Positions 1 to 8,413 of a DNA stretch of 55,438 bases are shown one piece after another (position 1 is the stretch's first letter; every line of letters starts with the position of its first letter). This DNA comes from Balneolaceae bacterium. GTDB taxonomy: Bacteria > Bacteroidota > Rhodothermia > Balneolales > Balneolaceae. A program made the position numbers and the translations under genes. The stretch is from positions 1-55,438 of the forward strand of contig SKRC01000202.1 in assembly GCA_007118695.1 (NCBI GenBank), in the 5' to 3' direction. The notes beneath the pieces are model-generated. The model did not search any database and had not been told where the DNA came from. It saw only the letters and a program-made list of their open reading frames with translations.

Positions 1-929
1 ATACTTCGAATTTCATCGATCGACGCCATAACCCCGCCGGCTGCCATCACCACGTTGCTGTCGCTCTGCCTGTAGACGTTAATGATGATCCCGTCATTCC
101 CTTCAACACGCACGTTTCCTATCGGTTGTGCAATTCCGTCATCCACACTGGCAACATCCCTGAGATAGACCGGATTTCCGTCACTTGCAGCGACAATTGT
201 ATTTCGAATCTGGTCGATATTTCTAAAGTCGCCCACCGTACGCAGCGAGTAGGTGGTTTCCCCCTCCTCCAATTCACCTGCAGGCACCTGGATGTTCTCC
301 TGGTTGAGCCTGGTTGCTACGTCCGATACATCCAGATTATACGCCCTCATCTGGGAACTGCTGAGGCGTATATTCACCTGGCGGTCGTAGCCTCCGGCTG
401 TCGCCGCTGATGCAACACCGTTGATACGTTCGATTCGCTGCTCAAGCTGCTGGGTGGCGATCGTGCGCAGCTCCCTTGGGCTTCTGGTCTCGGACGTCAG
501 GGTAAGAACCACAACCGGCTCGTCATTCGGGTCATAGGCAAAAACGATCGGCTGCTCGGCATCATCGGGCAGAGCCCGGCGGATCATATCGAGCTGTTTT
601 CGCACTTCGGTCTCGCCATGAAACAGATTGACACCCCAGTCGAAGTTCAATCGCACGACAGAGGCTCCCTGGCTCGATTGCGATCGTACTCTCTGGATGC
701 CCGACACACTTCCCACGGCTTCCTCAATCGGCCGCGTCAGCAGTGCCTCAATGTCCTCGGGAGCTACTCCATCATAGGTGGTATACACCGTGATGGTAGG
801 AAACGAAACATCCGGATAAAGATTCAGCCGCAGGTTGGAAAGCCCGAAGAGTCCAAATCCGATCAGGATCAGACTGACCATCAAGAACGTAACGGGCCTG
901 TCAACTGCTAGTTTGGATAAATTTTTCAT
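1..929 (-). CDS. RND efflux transporter permease, N-terminal part (runs off the window)
   Basis: Inner-membrane pump subunit of a proton-driven RND (AcrB/HAE1-type) tripartite efflux system. Translating the minus strand from the ATG at 929 gives about 309 residues with no stop before the window edge. It opens with MKNLSKLAVDRPVTF, a first membrane helix at about residues 13-31, then the RLNLYPDVSFPTI segment and the 'APEDIEALLTRPIEEAV' stretch typical of RND pore domains. The rest (about 700 residues in the family) lies outside the window. It starts 6 bp after the stop of the adaptor gene at 936-2174, so the two form an operon. Substrate cannot be told from this part; drug, solvent or metabolite export are all possible. 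Confidence 0.93.
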   Translation of the reverse strand, partial: MKNLSKLAVDRPVTFLMVSLILIGFGLFGLSNLRLNLYPDVSFPTITVYTTYDGVAPEDIEALLTRPIEEAVGSVSGIQRVRSQSSQGASVVRLNFDWGVNLFHGETEVRKQLDMIRRALPDDAEQPIVFAYDPNDEPVVVLTLTSETRSPRELRTIATQQLEQRIERINGVASAATAGGYDRQVNIRLSSSQMRAYNLDVSDVATRLNQENIQVPAGELEEGETTYSLRTVGDFRNIDQIRNTIVAASDGNPVYLRDVASVDDGIAQPIGNVRVEGNDGIIINVYRQSDSNVVMAAGGVMASIDEIRS

Positions 930-935
930 GCTTTC

Positions 936-2174
936 TTAGTTACCGCGTTGACCACGTTGTCCGCCTTCACCACCTTTTGGACGATCTTCACCACCAATCG
1001 TTTGATCCTCGTCTCTGCCCTGACCTGCAATTCGTATTCGAGAACCATCGCTGAGGTTTCTGTGGCCGGTAATAATCAGTTTTTCGCCCTCTTCCAGGCC
1101 GGAAAGCACTTCGATGCGTTCTCCCTGTTCCAGGCCGAGTGTCAATTCACGCTGTCGGGCAATGGTATCGCCTTGCACCACAAAGGCCGAGTAATTTCTT
1201 CTCAGTTCCACGGTATTGGTTTCCGGTTCAATGTAGGTTTCAACCTGTTCGATCATTGCCGACCGGGGGATGATGATGGTATTCTCATGGGTGATAAGAG
1301 TGATGCGTGAATCGACAAGAACTCCCTGGCGAACCGACGGTGTTAATTCGGTAAGACTCACTACCACTTCACCCAGGCCTGTATTTGGATTTAACTGCGG
1401 GCTGATTCTGGTGACATTGCCACGGGCTGCAATCCCATCCCTGTTCGACAGTCTCATCTCTACAGGCAGGCCAACGGTTACCTCCGCCCAATCCTGCATC
1501 GGAAGGTGGAGCCGTGTTTCATACCCAACCAGGTTGGCAACTTCAAACGCCGGGTTTCCTGTATTGGCCACATCACCGACAGATATCATCCTGTTCAGTA
1601 CCACTCCATAAACCGGGGAGCGGATCTCGGTATTGGCCAGATTCTCCCGGCTTTGGGTTACCGCCGCACGGGCCGATTCATACTGGGCCCGGCTGCCCTC
1701 ATAGGTTGACCGCGCATCATCAAACTCGCTGGCGCTGATTGCTTCCCTTTCGTGCAATACCCGCTGACGGGCAAACTGGGTACTATCCCGTTCGAAGGTG
1801 GACCTGCTTTGACGCAGTTGTGCCTGGGCCTGTTCATATTCATCACGAAAGGGAACATCATAAATTTTTGCCATCACCTGGCCCTGCTCTACGGTGTCGC
1901 CCAAATCCACATGGATTTCTGTCACCCTGTTGCTTACCTGCGGGATGATGTTAACGACATCCTGGGCCCGGATTGATCCGAACGATCTGACCTGATCCGA
2001 TATCGAACCGGTTGTAACTTCGGTTACCTCAACGCTTGTAGCCTGCCCTCCCCTGTCGCCACCCCATTGGCCAGACCCGCCCGGGCCACCGTTATTGGAC
2101 GAACCTTGTCCGCAAGCAACCAAAGAAGTCAGAAGTACAGCGATTAGCAGTAATTTTATATTTTGATATTTCAA
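936..2174 (-). CDS. RND efflux periplasmic adaptor (HlyD/membrane-fusion family lipoprotein)
   Basis: Links the RND permease at 1-929 to an outer-membrane channel. The 412-residue protein has a lipoprotein signal (LLLIAVLLTSLVAC, lipobox Cys at about 21), then a Gly/Asn-rich linker. The biotinyl-lipoyl-like half 'GSIRAQDVVNIIPQVSNRV' follows, then an alpha-helical hairpin rich in Gln, Arg and Glu (about 105-180), the second lipoyl half, and a beta-barrel plus membrane-proximal domain. The C-terminal tail is Gly/Arg/Gln-rich and probably disordered. The start codon is TTG at 2174; no in-frame ATG lies upstream. An out-of-frame ATG at 2185 reads four codons and stops in a TGA overlapping that TTG. 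No TolC-type partner is visible in the window. Confidence 0.93.
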   Translation of the reverse strand: MKYQNIKLLLIAVLLTSLVACGQGSSNNGGPGGSGQWGGDRGGQATSVEVTEVTTGSISDQVRSFGSIRAQDVVNIIPQVSNRVTEIHVDLGDTVEQGQVMAKIYDVPFRDEYEQAQAQLRQSRSTFERDSTQFARQRVLHEREAISASEFDDARSTYEGSRAQYESARAAVTQSRENLANTEIRSPVYGVVLNRMISVGDVANTGNPAFEVANLVGYETRLHLPMQDWAEVTVGLPVEMRLSNRDGIAARGNVTRISPQLNPNTGLGEVVVSLTELTPSVRQGVLVDSRITLITHENTIIIPRSAMIEQVETYIEPETNTVELRRNYSAFVVQGDTIARQRELTLGLEQGERIEVLSGLEEGEKLIITGHRNLSDGSRIRIAGQGRDEDQTIGGEDRPKGGEGGQRGQRGN

Positions 2175-2556
2175 TGTAAGTTCATTTCTATATTTAAATT
2201 CAATTGATTATTTCCCTATTGCCGGCAGCTGATACGAGTTATTAAATTAAAATGTTATATGATTTCTTGTTTAAGGATGGGAAAATCTGATATTTTTATA
2301 ATCTTTTACATCTATATTAATATTGAAACCTGGGGACATTTCCCGATGAAGTCCAGCATAAATACAACTATTTACAAGTTCTCATCATTATTTACCGGGA
2401 TGTATAGATCAAATCATTTAAAAAATCTGCCAAATGTTCCTATACCAATTCTTGTTTAAATGAATACAAGGTCATTTTCAACAGAATTCCGGTTAATCCA
2501 TAACCATTTAATTTACAAAAAATGCATACAATGGACGAAAATCGTTAAGTAAGTAT
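2175..2556. other. Intergenic region between divergent RND and amidoligase operons
   Basis: AT-rich 382-bp gap between two genes read outwards, so it must hold both promoters. I see no convincing coding sequence, tRNA or strong hairpin. No clear -10/-35 pair stands out enough to place a promoter. Confidence 0.5.
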
Positions 2557-3564
2557 ATGGGTATAGAATTTTTTCATCCTCCAGCACTGAAAAATCAAAA
2601 TGGCCGTGAAAGGGCAATTGGAGTGGAATTTGAATTCACGGGTCTGCCACTGCCCGATGTTGCCGCGTTGATATGTGAGCTCTATGGAGGGGAAACGGAG
2701 AAGATTAGTGCATTTAAATACCGTATTAAAAATACAACTGTTGGCCCTTTTACTTTGGAACTGGACTTTATGTTGTTGCGCGAAAAAAAATATGAGGCCA
2801 TTCTCAAACGGGTTGGCATAGATCTCTCAGACATCAAGAAACGGGAAGCCCTGGAAGACAAGCTCAATGACCTTGCTTCCTCTGTCGTTCCTTTTGAAAT
2901 TATTACAGCTCCGGTTCCATTCTCCAGGCTTTATATGCTTGAGTATTTGGTCGAACGCATGCGGGAGTATAAGGCTGAGGGTACCGGGGCTTCCTGGAAG
3001 CATGCTTTTGGTCTCCATTTAAACCCGGAAGCTCCCCGGTTAACAGCCCGAAGTATATTATCGCATCTGAAGGCATTTCTGCTACTGGAACCCTGGATCC
3101 GGCAGGATGCCCGGATTAATCTGACACGCCGGGTCACACCCTATATCGATGAATTTGAAGACCGATACAGGCATCTGATTTTATCAGAAGATTACTGGCC
3201 GGATATGGAAAGGATTATTGTCGATTATGCGACATATAATCCCACCAGGAACCGTCCGTTGGATTTGCTGCCGATTTTTAAGCATCTCAACCGGGAACTG
3301 GTTGATGAACTCATCCGTGACAACCGCACTACGGCCAGACCGGCTTATCACTATCGCCTGCCAAATTGCAAAATCGATGAACTCGGCTGGAGCATAGCCG
3401 AAGAATGGAATCGATGGATCCTTATCGAACGTTTGGCTTCAGAGCCCGATTCCATCGCTCAGTTATGCAGGGATTATCAGCGCATGAAAAAAGAAAAGCT
3501 GATCAGATTCGATCACAATTGGATCATTCACATTCACAGATGGGTCTATAATGTCATCACATAA
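2557..3564 (+). CDS. Amidoligase family protein
   Basis: Predicted ATP-dependent ligase of the amidoligase_2 type, a relative of the glutamine-synthetase/glutamate-cysteine-ligase fold that joins a carboxylate to an amine. The 335-residue protein shows two family hallmarks: the N-terminal strand 'IGVEFEFTG' with Glu24 and Glu26, and 'HAFGLHLNPE' with His149, His154 and Asn156. Both are positioned like the metal/ATP-binding residues of the family. No signal peptide or membrane segment is seen, so it should be cytosolic. The last 14 bp overlap the start of the amidotransferase-like gene at 3551, implying translational coupling and joint action. The substrate is unknown; family studies suggest peptide, cell-wall or small-metabolite amidation. 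Confidence 0.8.
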   Translation: MGIEFFHPPALKNQNGRERAIGVEFEFTGLPLPDVAALICELYGGETEKISAFKYRIKNTTVGPFTLELDFMLLREKKYEAILKRVGIDLSDIKKREALEDKLNDLASSVVPFEIITAPVPFSRLYMLEYLVERMREYKAEGTGASWKHAFGLHLNPEAPRLTARSILSHLKAFLLLEPWIRQDARINLTRRVTPYIDEFEDRYRHLILSEDYWPDMERIIVDYATYNPTRNRPLDLLPIFKHLNRELVDELIRDNRTTARPAYHYRLPNCKIDELGWSIAEEWNRWILIERLASEPDSIAQLCRDYQRMKKEKLIRFDHNWIIHIHRWVYNVIT

Positions 3565-4360
3565 ACCAGTGAATAAACCAGTAATAGGTGTAACCGGACC
3601 CGACCAGGGAGCAACAGGTGCCTGGCTGTTCACCTCATTGTCTGTCCGGCTTGCAGGTGGTAAGGCCATTCGAATCACCCCGTCCAACCCCCGTTCAGCC
3701 GAAGAAATTGACGGATTGATTCTCGGAGGCGGGGCTGACGTTGAACCGACTCTCTATGGACAAGACCTGCTTGAAAACCTGAGCCCGAATAAAACAAAGA
3801 GAGGGATATTCGAATGGTTTCTTTCCCTGTTGTTTTTCCCCATTTATTGGATTGTTCGATATATCCACAGCACAAAATCCGCGCCAATTGATCACAACAG
3901 AGATGAACTGGAACTGCAACTGCTGAAGGAATCCATTGAGCAGGGGAAGCCCGTCCTGGGTATCTGCCGCGGTATGCAGCTGATGAATGTCTTTTTTAAA
4001 GGATCGTTGCATCAGAATATCGGGAGTTTTTACTCGGAATCACCCAAGGTGCAAAGCATTTTCCCCAAAAAGGATATTGTACTCCAGGAAGACTCATTGT
4101 TGGCAGAGCTGCTTGAGGCCACCGAATGCAAGGTCAATGCCCTTCACAACCAGGCCATTGACAGGCCGGGGCAGTCCATACGTATTGTGGCCCGGGAAAA
4201 ACAGAGCGGTGTATTCCAGGCCCTGGAGCATGAGAATTACCCATTCATCATTGGCGTGCAGTGGCATCCCGAATACCTGATACAGGTTAAAAAACAGCGG
4301 CGAATTTTTAAGAATCTGGTTGAAATGGCAAAAAACAGGGAAATGTTGGTTACCGGTTGA
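3551..4360 (+). CDS. Class I glutamine amidotransferase-like / gamma-glutamyl hydrolase (peptidase C26)
   Basis: Partner of the amidoligase upstream (14-bp overlap). The 269-residue protein has the class I amidotransferase triad: nucleophile Cys139 in 'VLGICRGMQ', and His239/Glu241 in 'GVQWHPEYL'. 'LILGGGADVEPTLYG' near residues 57-70 is typical of the C26 gamma-glutamyl-GABA hydrolase (PuuD-like) branch. Compared with that branch it carries about 30 extra residues at roughly 80-112, including the hydrophobic run WFLSLLFFPIYWIVRYI, which may dock to a membrane or to the amidoligase. It could hydrolyse the amide or isopeptide made by its partner, or supply ammonia. Its last codons ('VTG-stop') run into the heptamer array at 4345. 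Confidence 0.85.
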   Translation: MSSHKPVNKPVIGVTGPDQGATGAWLFTSLSVRLAGGKAIRITPSNPRSAEEIDGLILGGGADVEPTLYGQDLLENLSPNKTKRGIFEWFLSLLFFPIYWIVRYIHSTKSAPIDHNRDELELQLLKESIEQGKPVLGICRGMQLMNVFFKGSLHQNIGSFYSESPKVQSIFPKKDIVLQEDSLLAELLEATECKVNALHNQAIDRPGQSIRIVAREKQSGVFQALEHENYPFIIGVQWHPEYLIQVKKQRRIFKNLVEMAKNREMLVTG

Positions 4361-4450
4361 TTGGTTATCGGTAACTGGTAACTGGTCAGGTCACTGGTAA
4401 CTGATCACTGTTTACTGGATAACTGTTTACTGCTAACTGATGACTCTCAA
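4345..4450. repeat. Degenerate heptamer array (TAACTGG / TTTACTG type)
   Basis: The 7-bp units GTAACTG, GTTTACT and GATAACT recur with a 7-bp step between the convergent ends of the amidotransferase-like gene and the TetR gene. The array covers the last codons of both genes (ends 'VTG-stop' and 'VIS-stop'). Confidence 0.75.
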
Positions 4451-5035
4451 CTCGGTGTCGATTACCCGGCGAATGTGCCGGGTTACTTCCAGGTATGCTT
4501 CCGGGTCGCCGGTCAGTTTTCCCATGAACACCGCCCCTTCCAGCATGGATATAAACATCCTTGCATAGCGCTCGGGATTGATTCCCTCCCGGATCTCTTT
4601 ATTTTCTACTCCTTTTCTAATGATGTTTTTCAGGTAGTTGATCCAAACAAAGACTGCGGCTTTTGCCTTTTTATTGAGTTCAGGATGAGTATCGTCGGCT
4701 TCAATGGCTGTATTCAGGAGTGGGCAACCACCATCGATCTCCTGGATAACAAGTCCGTGAACCTTGAAAAAGGCATGCAACTGATCTATGGCCATATCCT
4801 TCTGTGTAATTTTCTCATGGAGTCTATTGAACAACTGATCTTTATTGTATTCAAAAGCTTCGAGGGCTATTTCATCCTTACCTGAGAAATTCCCGTAAAC
4901 CCCGCCTTTGGTCAACCCGGTTGCTTTCATTATATCAGACATAGCCGTACCGGCATACCCTTTGCTATTAAATAATGGAGCCGATTGTTCTATGATGCGT
5001 TTTCTTGTCCGTTCTGCTTTGGATAGGTTAGCCAT
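4433..5035 (-). CDS. TetR/AcrR family transcriptional regulator
   Basis: DNA-binding repressor of 200 residues. The N-terminal helix-turn-helix covers about residues 8-55, with the recognition part 'ATGLTKGGVYGNFSGKDEI'. The C-terminal half is the all-helical ligand and dimer domain. No neighbouring gene reads outwards from its start, so its targets besides itself are unclear; the RND pump about 2.3 kb away is a possible one. Two palindromic sites directly upstream (5061-5074 and 5086-5099) suggest autorepression. The final residues 'VIS-stop' lie inside the heptamer array. Confidence 0.93.
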   Translation of the reverse strand: MANLSKAERTRKRIIEQSAPLFNSKGYAGTAMSDIMKATGLTKGGVYGNFSGKDEIALEAFEYNKDQLFNRLHEKITQKDMAIDQLHAFFKVHGLVIQEIDGGCPLLNTAIEADDTHPELNKKAKAAVFVWINYLKNIIRKGVENKEIREGINPERYARMFISMLEGAVFMGKLTGDPEAYLEVTRHIRRVIDTELRVIS

Positions 5036-5060
5036 TAAGTTGCATCGCTGGTTTTATTTA

Positions 5061-5074
5061 ATACCGTTTGGTTT
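5061..5074. promoter_or_regulatory. Second, degenerate operator for the TetR regulator
   Basis: ATACCGTTTGGTTT matches the perfect palindrome at 5086-5099 at 11 of 14 positions and lies 25 bp from it on the same face. It sits 26 bp upstream of the TetR start codon. Confidence 0.5.
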
Positions 5075-5085
5075 ATTTACAATAT

Positions 5086-5099
5086 ATACCATATGGTAT
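5086..5099. promoter_or_regulatory. Palindromic operator upstream of the TetR gene
   Basis: ATACCATATGGTAT is a perfect 14-bp palindrome 51 bp upstream of the TetR start codon (5035). Size, symmetry and position fit a TetR-family autoregulatory operator. Confidence 0.6.
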
Positions 5100-5103
5100 T
5101 AAT

Positions 5104-5841
5104 ATCAAAACCGGAAACCCGTACAAGAGAAACCAGTTGGTTTATTCAGCAAACAATCAATGAATAAGACAGGATATGTATGTTTGTTCCGGAGGAATCC
5201 GCCAATCCGCATTTCACTCCGTGGGGAAAAGATGTACGCTACGCGTACAAAAAATGAGACCGTCGTCGGGAGGGAAAAAATGAGCTCCGACAGCCCGGGT
5301 ACAAAAAATGTGCCTTCTGCAGGCACTCCATGTTTAAAAGATGAGACAGCCGTCGCGATACATAAAATGAGCTTGGTGAGAAACGCGGACTAGAGTTGAC
5401 TAATTAAATTTTACGGCTAACATCCGGAGAGGCCTTTATTCTTTTACCCAATTGTTTGCTATTATCATATAGAACCTGGTAATTACATTCACAAACTCTG
5501 GGTAAGCGTGATTTCTCCGCTGGCAATAGAATGCGATCCCATCACTGTTTGCCGCTCACGGAATCTCTGCTTGCACTTGGGCTATAGGCTGATTTCCCGC
5601 CAGTTCCAGCTACAGCATATCATTGCCGCACTGGACAGGGAAAATGTATCCTCAATCAAAACCAACTTTTGTGTAATTATTTGATAGACTTTATATAAAA
5701 CCGAAACCGCAACCACAACCCATGCCGGGATAAGGATTTTAGAATTCCGATAACACAAGTCATTTTTTGTACGCGAAGCGAAATTGGGTGAAATGACAGT
5801 TTTCAAATCCTTTTGGTAATTCAAATTAAACCCGAAATACG
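5104..5841. other. Intergenic region with degraded dispersed elements
   Basis: This 738-bp stretch has open frames but no credible protein. It contains repeated 'acaaaaaatga' and 'aaaatgagc' pieces (5245-5375) and half-sites of the CCCGAC/GTCGGG hairpin family. Positions 5706-5757 resemble 36066-36118 (the same AACCGCA start and a GATTTT..TCCGATAA end). CGCGAAGCGAAATT at 5772-5785 recurs exactly at 41217-41230. It looks like an accumulation of decayed repeats. Confidence 0.6.
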
Positions 5842-6114
5842 ATGATTGAACTGCATCGCCTGTCAGACGACACCTATGCAGACGAGCTGGAGCAAAAACT
5901 GCAGGACCTGGTCGTGGCATACCGCATTGAGAGCTATGGCAGCAAGTCATCCGGCCCGGCAGCACTGCCGTATATCAAAGAGAGTAGTAAAATAGTGACG
6001 GGCAAGCAAAACATTGACCGGTATTTTATCGAACTGGAAGAAGAGCTCCGGTGGCAGCGCTCCCTATCCGGCGACGGCTGCTACATCGATCCGGACAGCG
6101 GCGAGGTGTGCTGA
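5842..6114 (+). CDS. Small glutaredoxin/thioredoxin-fold-like protein lacking an active-site CXXC
   Basis: A 90-residue cytosolic protein whose layout resembles a minimal glutaredoxin: an N-terminal strand (MIELHRL), a helix, a second strand 'VVAYRIESYG', a candidate cis-proline at 'ALPYI' (about 41-45), then 'SSKIVTGKQNIDRYFIELEEEL', which matches the last strand and helix of the fold. The N-terminal CXXC is absent; the only cysteines are Cys80 and the final residue, Cys90, in an unusual tail. Assignment rests on pattern reading and is uncertain; it could be an unrelated conserved hypothetical protein. A heptamer array starts 4 bp after its stop. Confidence 0.6.
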   Translation: MIELHRLSDDTYADELEQKLQDLVVAYRIESYGSKSSGPAALPYIKESSKIVTGKQNIDRYFIELEEELRWQRSLSGDGCYIDPDSGEVC

Positions 6115-6117
6115 TTT

Positions 6118-6233
6118 CAAGGTTCAAGGTTCAAGGTTCAAGGTTCAAGGTTCAAGGTTCAAGGTGCCAGGTGCAAGGTGCAAGGCTCAAGGTTCAGGGT
6201 TCAGGGTTCAAGGTGCCAGGTTCAGGGTTCAGG
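6118..6233. repeat. Heptamer tandem array, unit CAAGGTT
   Basis: Six perfect tandem copies of CAAGGTT (6118-6159) are followed by about ten degenerate copies (CAAGGTG, CAGGGTT, CCAGGTG), all in a 7-bp register. The array begins 4 bp after the stop codon of the gene at 5842-6114. Confidence 0.95.
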
Positions 6234-6264
6234 ACGTGTAGATCAACCTGTATCATGTATCTCA

Positions 6265-6462
6265 TAATAAAGCATCCAAACAAATATTCGGAATCAAATC
6301 CCTATCACGCTCCAGAACCACGAAACATCATCCTGCATCCTGCATCTTGTATCTTGTATCTTGTAATAAAACATCAAAACAAATATTCGAAAACAAACCT
6401 TGAATTCGTGTCAGCACCACAATTCAACATCCTGCATCTTGTATCTTGTATCCTGTATCTTG
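6265..6462. repeat. Two tandem copies of a 99-bp unit ending in ATCTTGT-type heptamers
   Basis: Copy 1 starts at 6265 and copy 2 at 6364, both with TAATAAARCATC then CAAATATTCG. Each ends in a heptamer run of CATCCTG/TATCTTG units (6330-6362 and 6429-6462). The middle parts have diverged. No gene is present between 6115 and 6529. Confidence 0.75.
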
Positions 6463-6529
6463 CAACATCAGCAACGGACAAGAAAACACATCGACACATT
6501 TAAAAGAAACCCAGCCTCTAACTAACTAT

Positions 6530-8413
6530 CTACGTACCAGCAACTTCCTCTTCGCGGGGCTGGGCCATCTTAACCCGCTCAAGAAATTGGCTGGCCCGCA
6601 GAAATCCGACGACACGGGCCTCTTCAACCTCTTCGCCGCTTTCATCGATAAAGAGCACTGTTGGAACCCCGGCGATATTGAATTTCTCACGCAGACGTTC
6701 GGATCGCTCGGATTCATATTGTGTCATATCGACCTTGAACCGCCTGAAATCCCGGGTCGCTTCAATAACATCCGGATCCGTAAAGGTGGCCCGTTCCAGC
6801 TCGAGGCATGGAATGCACCAGTCGGCATAAAAGTCCATCATGATTGGCGCACCGCTCTCAATCGCCTGCTCATACTTTTCATCCGTATACATCTCCCATT
6901 CAATGCCTTCTTTCTGCAGGTTCTGAAACAGCATCCCGGCGAGGATCAAAGTGGCAATTCCGGTGGCCCATTTTACCCGGGTAAAGACTTTCAGACCTCG
7001 GCCTGACTGCTCAAGGAAACCGAGATAAATACCACCGGCCACCAGGGTGGCGATAATCACATGAATGGAATAACCCGGGAAGAAGGCCAATGCCAGGTAA
7101 AAAACGGCCACACCTACCAATACAACCCCGAAGATTTTCTTCACCCAGACCATCCAGGTGCCTGATTTGGGCAATTTGGAAAGGAGCCCGCTGAATGTAC
7201 CGAGAATCAAATAAGGGAAGCCGAGGCCGAAGGCCATCACAAAAAAGATCATAAAACCGAACAATGGGTCACCCTGGGCGCCGACAAATGCAAGCAGAGC
7301 AATAATCGGCGGCCCTATACAGGGAGCGGCAAATACACCCACAACCAGCCCTGAGAAGAAGTGGCCGAACACTCCTCCGGTTTTTCGCTGGGTTCCGCTT
7401 AACGATTGCATCCAGGAAGACGGGGCCTGAAGCTCGTACAACCCGAACATGCTCAGTGCCAGGGCAAAAATCAACACCCCGATTCCGGCCAGTACCACCG
7501 GGCTTTGCATCCAACTGCCAAATAAGGCCCCTGTATAGGCAGCCGCAACCCCAAGCACACTGTACATGAATACAATGCCCATCACATAGATCAGGGCCAT
7601 AATAAAGGAGTGCCCAAGCTTACTGGCCTCGCCTTTTTTGCTGCCGAACAGGGAAACCGTTACCGATAACATCGGATACACGCATGGGGTCAGGTTCAGG
7701 GCCAAACCAATCAGAAAAATACCGGCAAGTGCCCAGAACAGGCCGAGTGTATCGAACAAAGCAGCGATCTCTCCACCACCGCGCGCCGTGAGTGCATCTC
7801 TCACAGATCCGCGCTGTTGCTCAACACCGGCAAACAGGGATTCATTGAGCGGCTGATACCCGGTACCGGGAGCCGATATTTCAACCGGAATTTCCACATC
7901 AACCGTGGTGGGGGCAAGACAAACTTCATCGTCACACGCCTGAATCCGCAACGTTCCGTTCAGCGTGTAACTTCCCGTCTCAATATTCTCGGAGGCTGAA
8001 AGGGTTACAATAATGGGAGCTTCGCCTTCAAAGACATTAACCGGCTCTTCGGAAAATTCAAAATTATACGTCTTGGAAGGGGGATACTGAATATTGATTA
8101 CCAGCAACCCCTCCACCTCTTCGATGATGAGTTCCGTGCCGATCAAAAAATCCTGGGCCGGACGGTCGGAATTCACATGCCACCCCTCTTCCAGATTCAA
8201 CAAAACAGCTATCTGAGCAGATGTACCGGCCGGAATAACATTCTGTGACTTTTTTACTTCTATATTTGTCTTGTCGGCACTCGACATCCCCGGGGTGGTG
8301 ACAACGCCCTCCTGCTGCGCTGCGGCATTTTGCGGATGAAATGAGAGAAAAAGCAGGACTGCAATACATTTATACAGTAATCCCCCGTAAATATTCCTGC
8401 TGAATTTTTTCAT
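6530..8413 (-). CDS. dsbD: Thiol:disulfide interchange protein DsbD
   Basis: Moves reducing power from cytosolic thioredoxin across the inner membrane to periplasmic thiol proteins. The 627-residue protein has a signal sequence (about 1-32), then an immunoglobulin-like DsbD-alpha domain with the Cys160/Cys165 pair in 'QACDDEVCLAPTT'. An eight-helix CcdA-like core (about 222-495) follows, with Cys244 in 'LTPCVYPM' and Cys365 in 'APCIGPP'. The C-terminal thioredoxin domain has 'ADWCIPC' (Cys533/Cys536). All three redox pairs are intact and the length is close to that of enterobacterial DsbD. No cytochrome c maturation genes are next to it. Confidence 0.96.
   Translation of the reverse strand: MKKFSRNIYGGLLYKCIAVLLFLSFHPQNAAAQQEGVVTTPGMSSADKTNIEVKKSQNVIPAGTSAQIAVLLNLEEGWHVNSDRPAQDFLIGTELIIEEVEGLLVINIQYPPSKTYNFEFSEEPVNVFEGEAPIIVTLSASENIETGSYTLNGTLRIQACDDEVCLAPTTVDVEIPVEISAPGTGYQPLNESLFAGVEQQRGSVRDALTARGGGEIAALFDTLGLFWALAGIFLIGLALNLTPCVYPMLSVTVSLFGSKKGEASKLGHSFIMALIYVMGIVFMYSVLGVAAAYTGALFGSWMQSPVVLAGIGVLIFALALSMFGLYELQAPSSWMQSLSGTQRKTGGVFGHFFSGLVVGVFAAPCIGPPIIALLAFVGAQGDPLFGFMIFFVMAFGLGFPYLILGTFSGLLSKLPKSGTWMVWVKKIFGVVLVGVAVFYLALAFFPGYSIHVIIATLVAGGIYLGFLEQSGRGLKVFTRVKWATGIATLILAGMLFQNLQKEGIEWEMYTDEKYEQAIESGAPIMMDFYADWCIPCLELERATFTDPDVIEATRDFRRFKVDMTQYESERSERLREKFNIAGVPTVLFIDESGEEVEEARVVGFLRASQFLERVKMAQPREEEVAGT

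Noticed and set aside
5160-5393. 77-residue frame upstream of the glutaredoxin-like gene
   Set aside because: It lies entirely in decayed dispersed repeats and no family-like features are visible.
6014-6503. Plus-strand frames with VQGSRFKVQGSRF repeats
   Set aside because: Direct translation of the CAAGGTT array in shifted frames.
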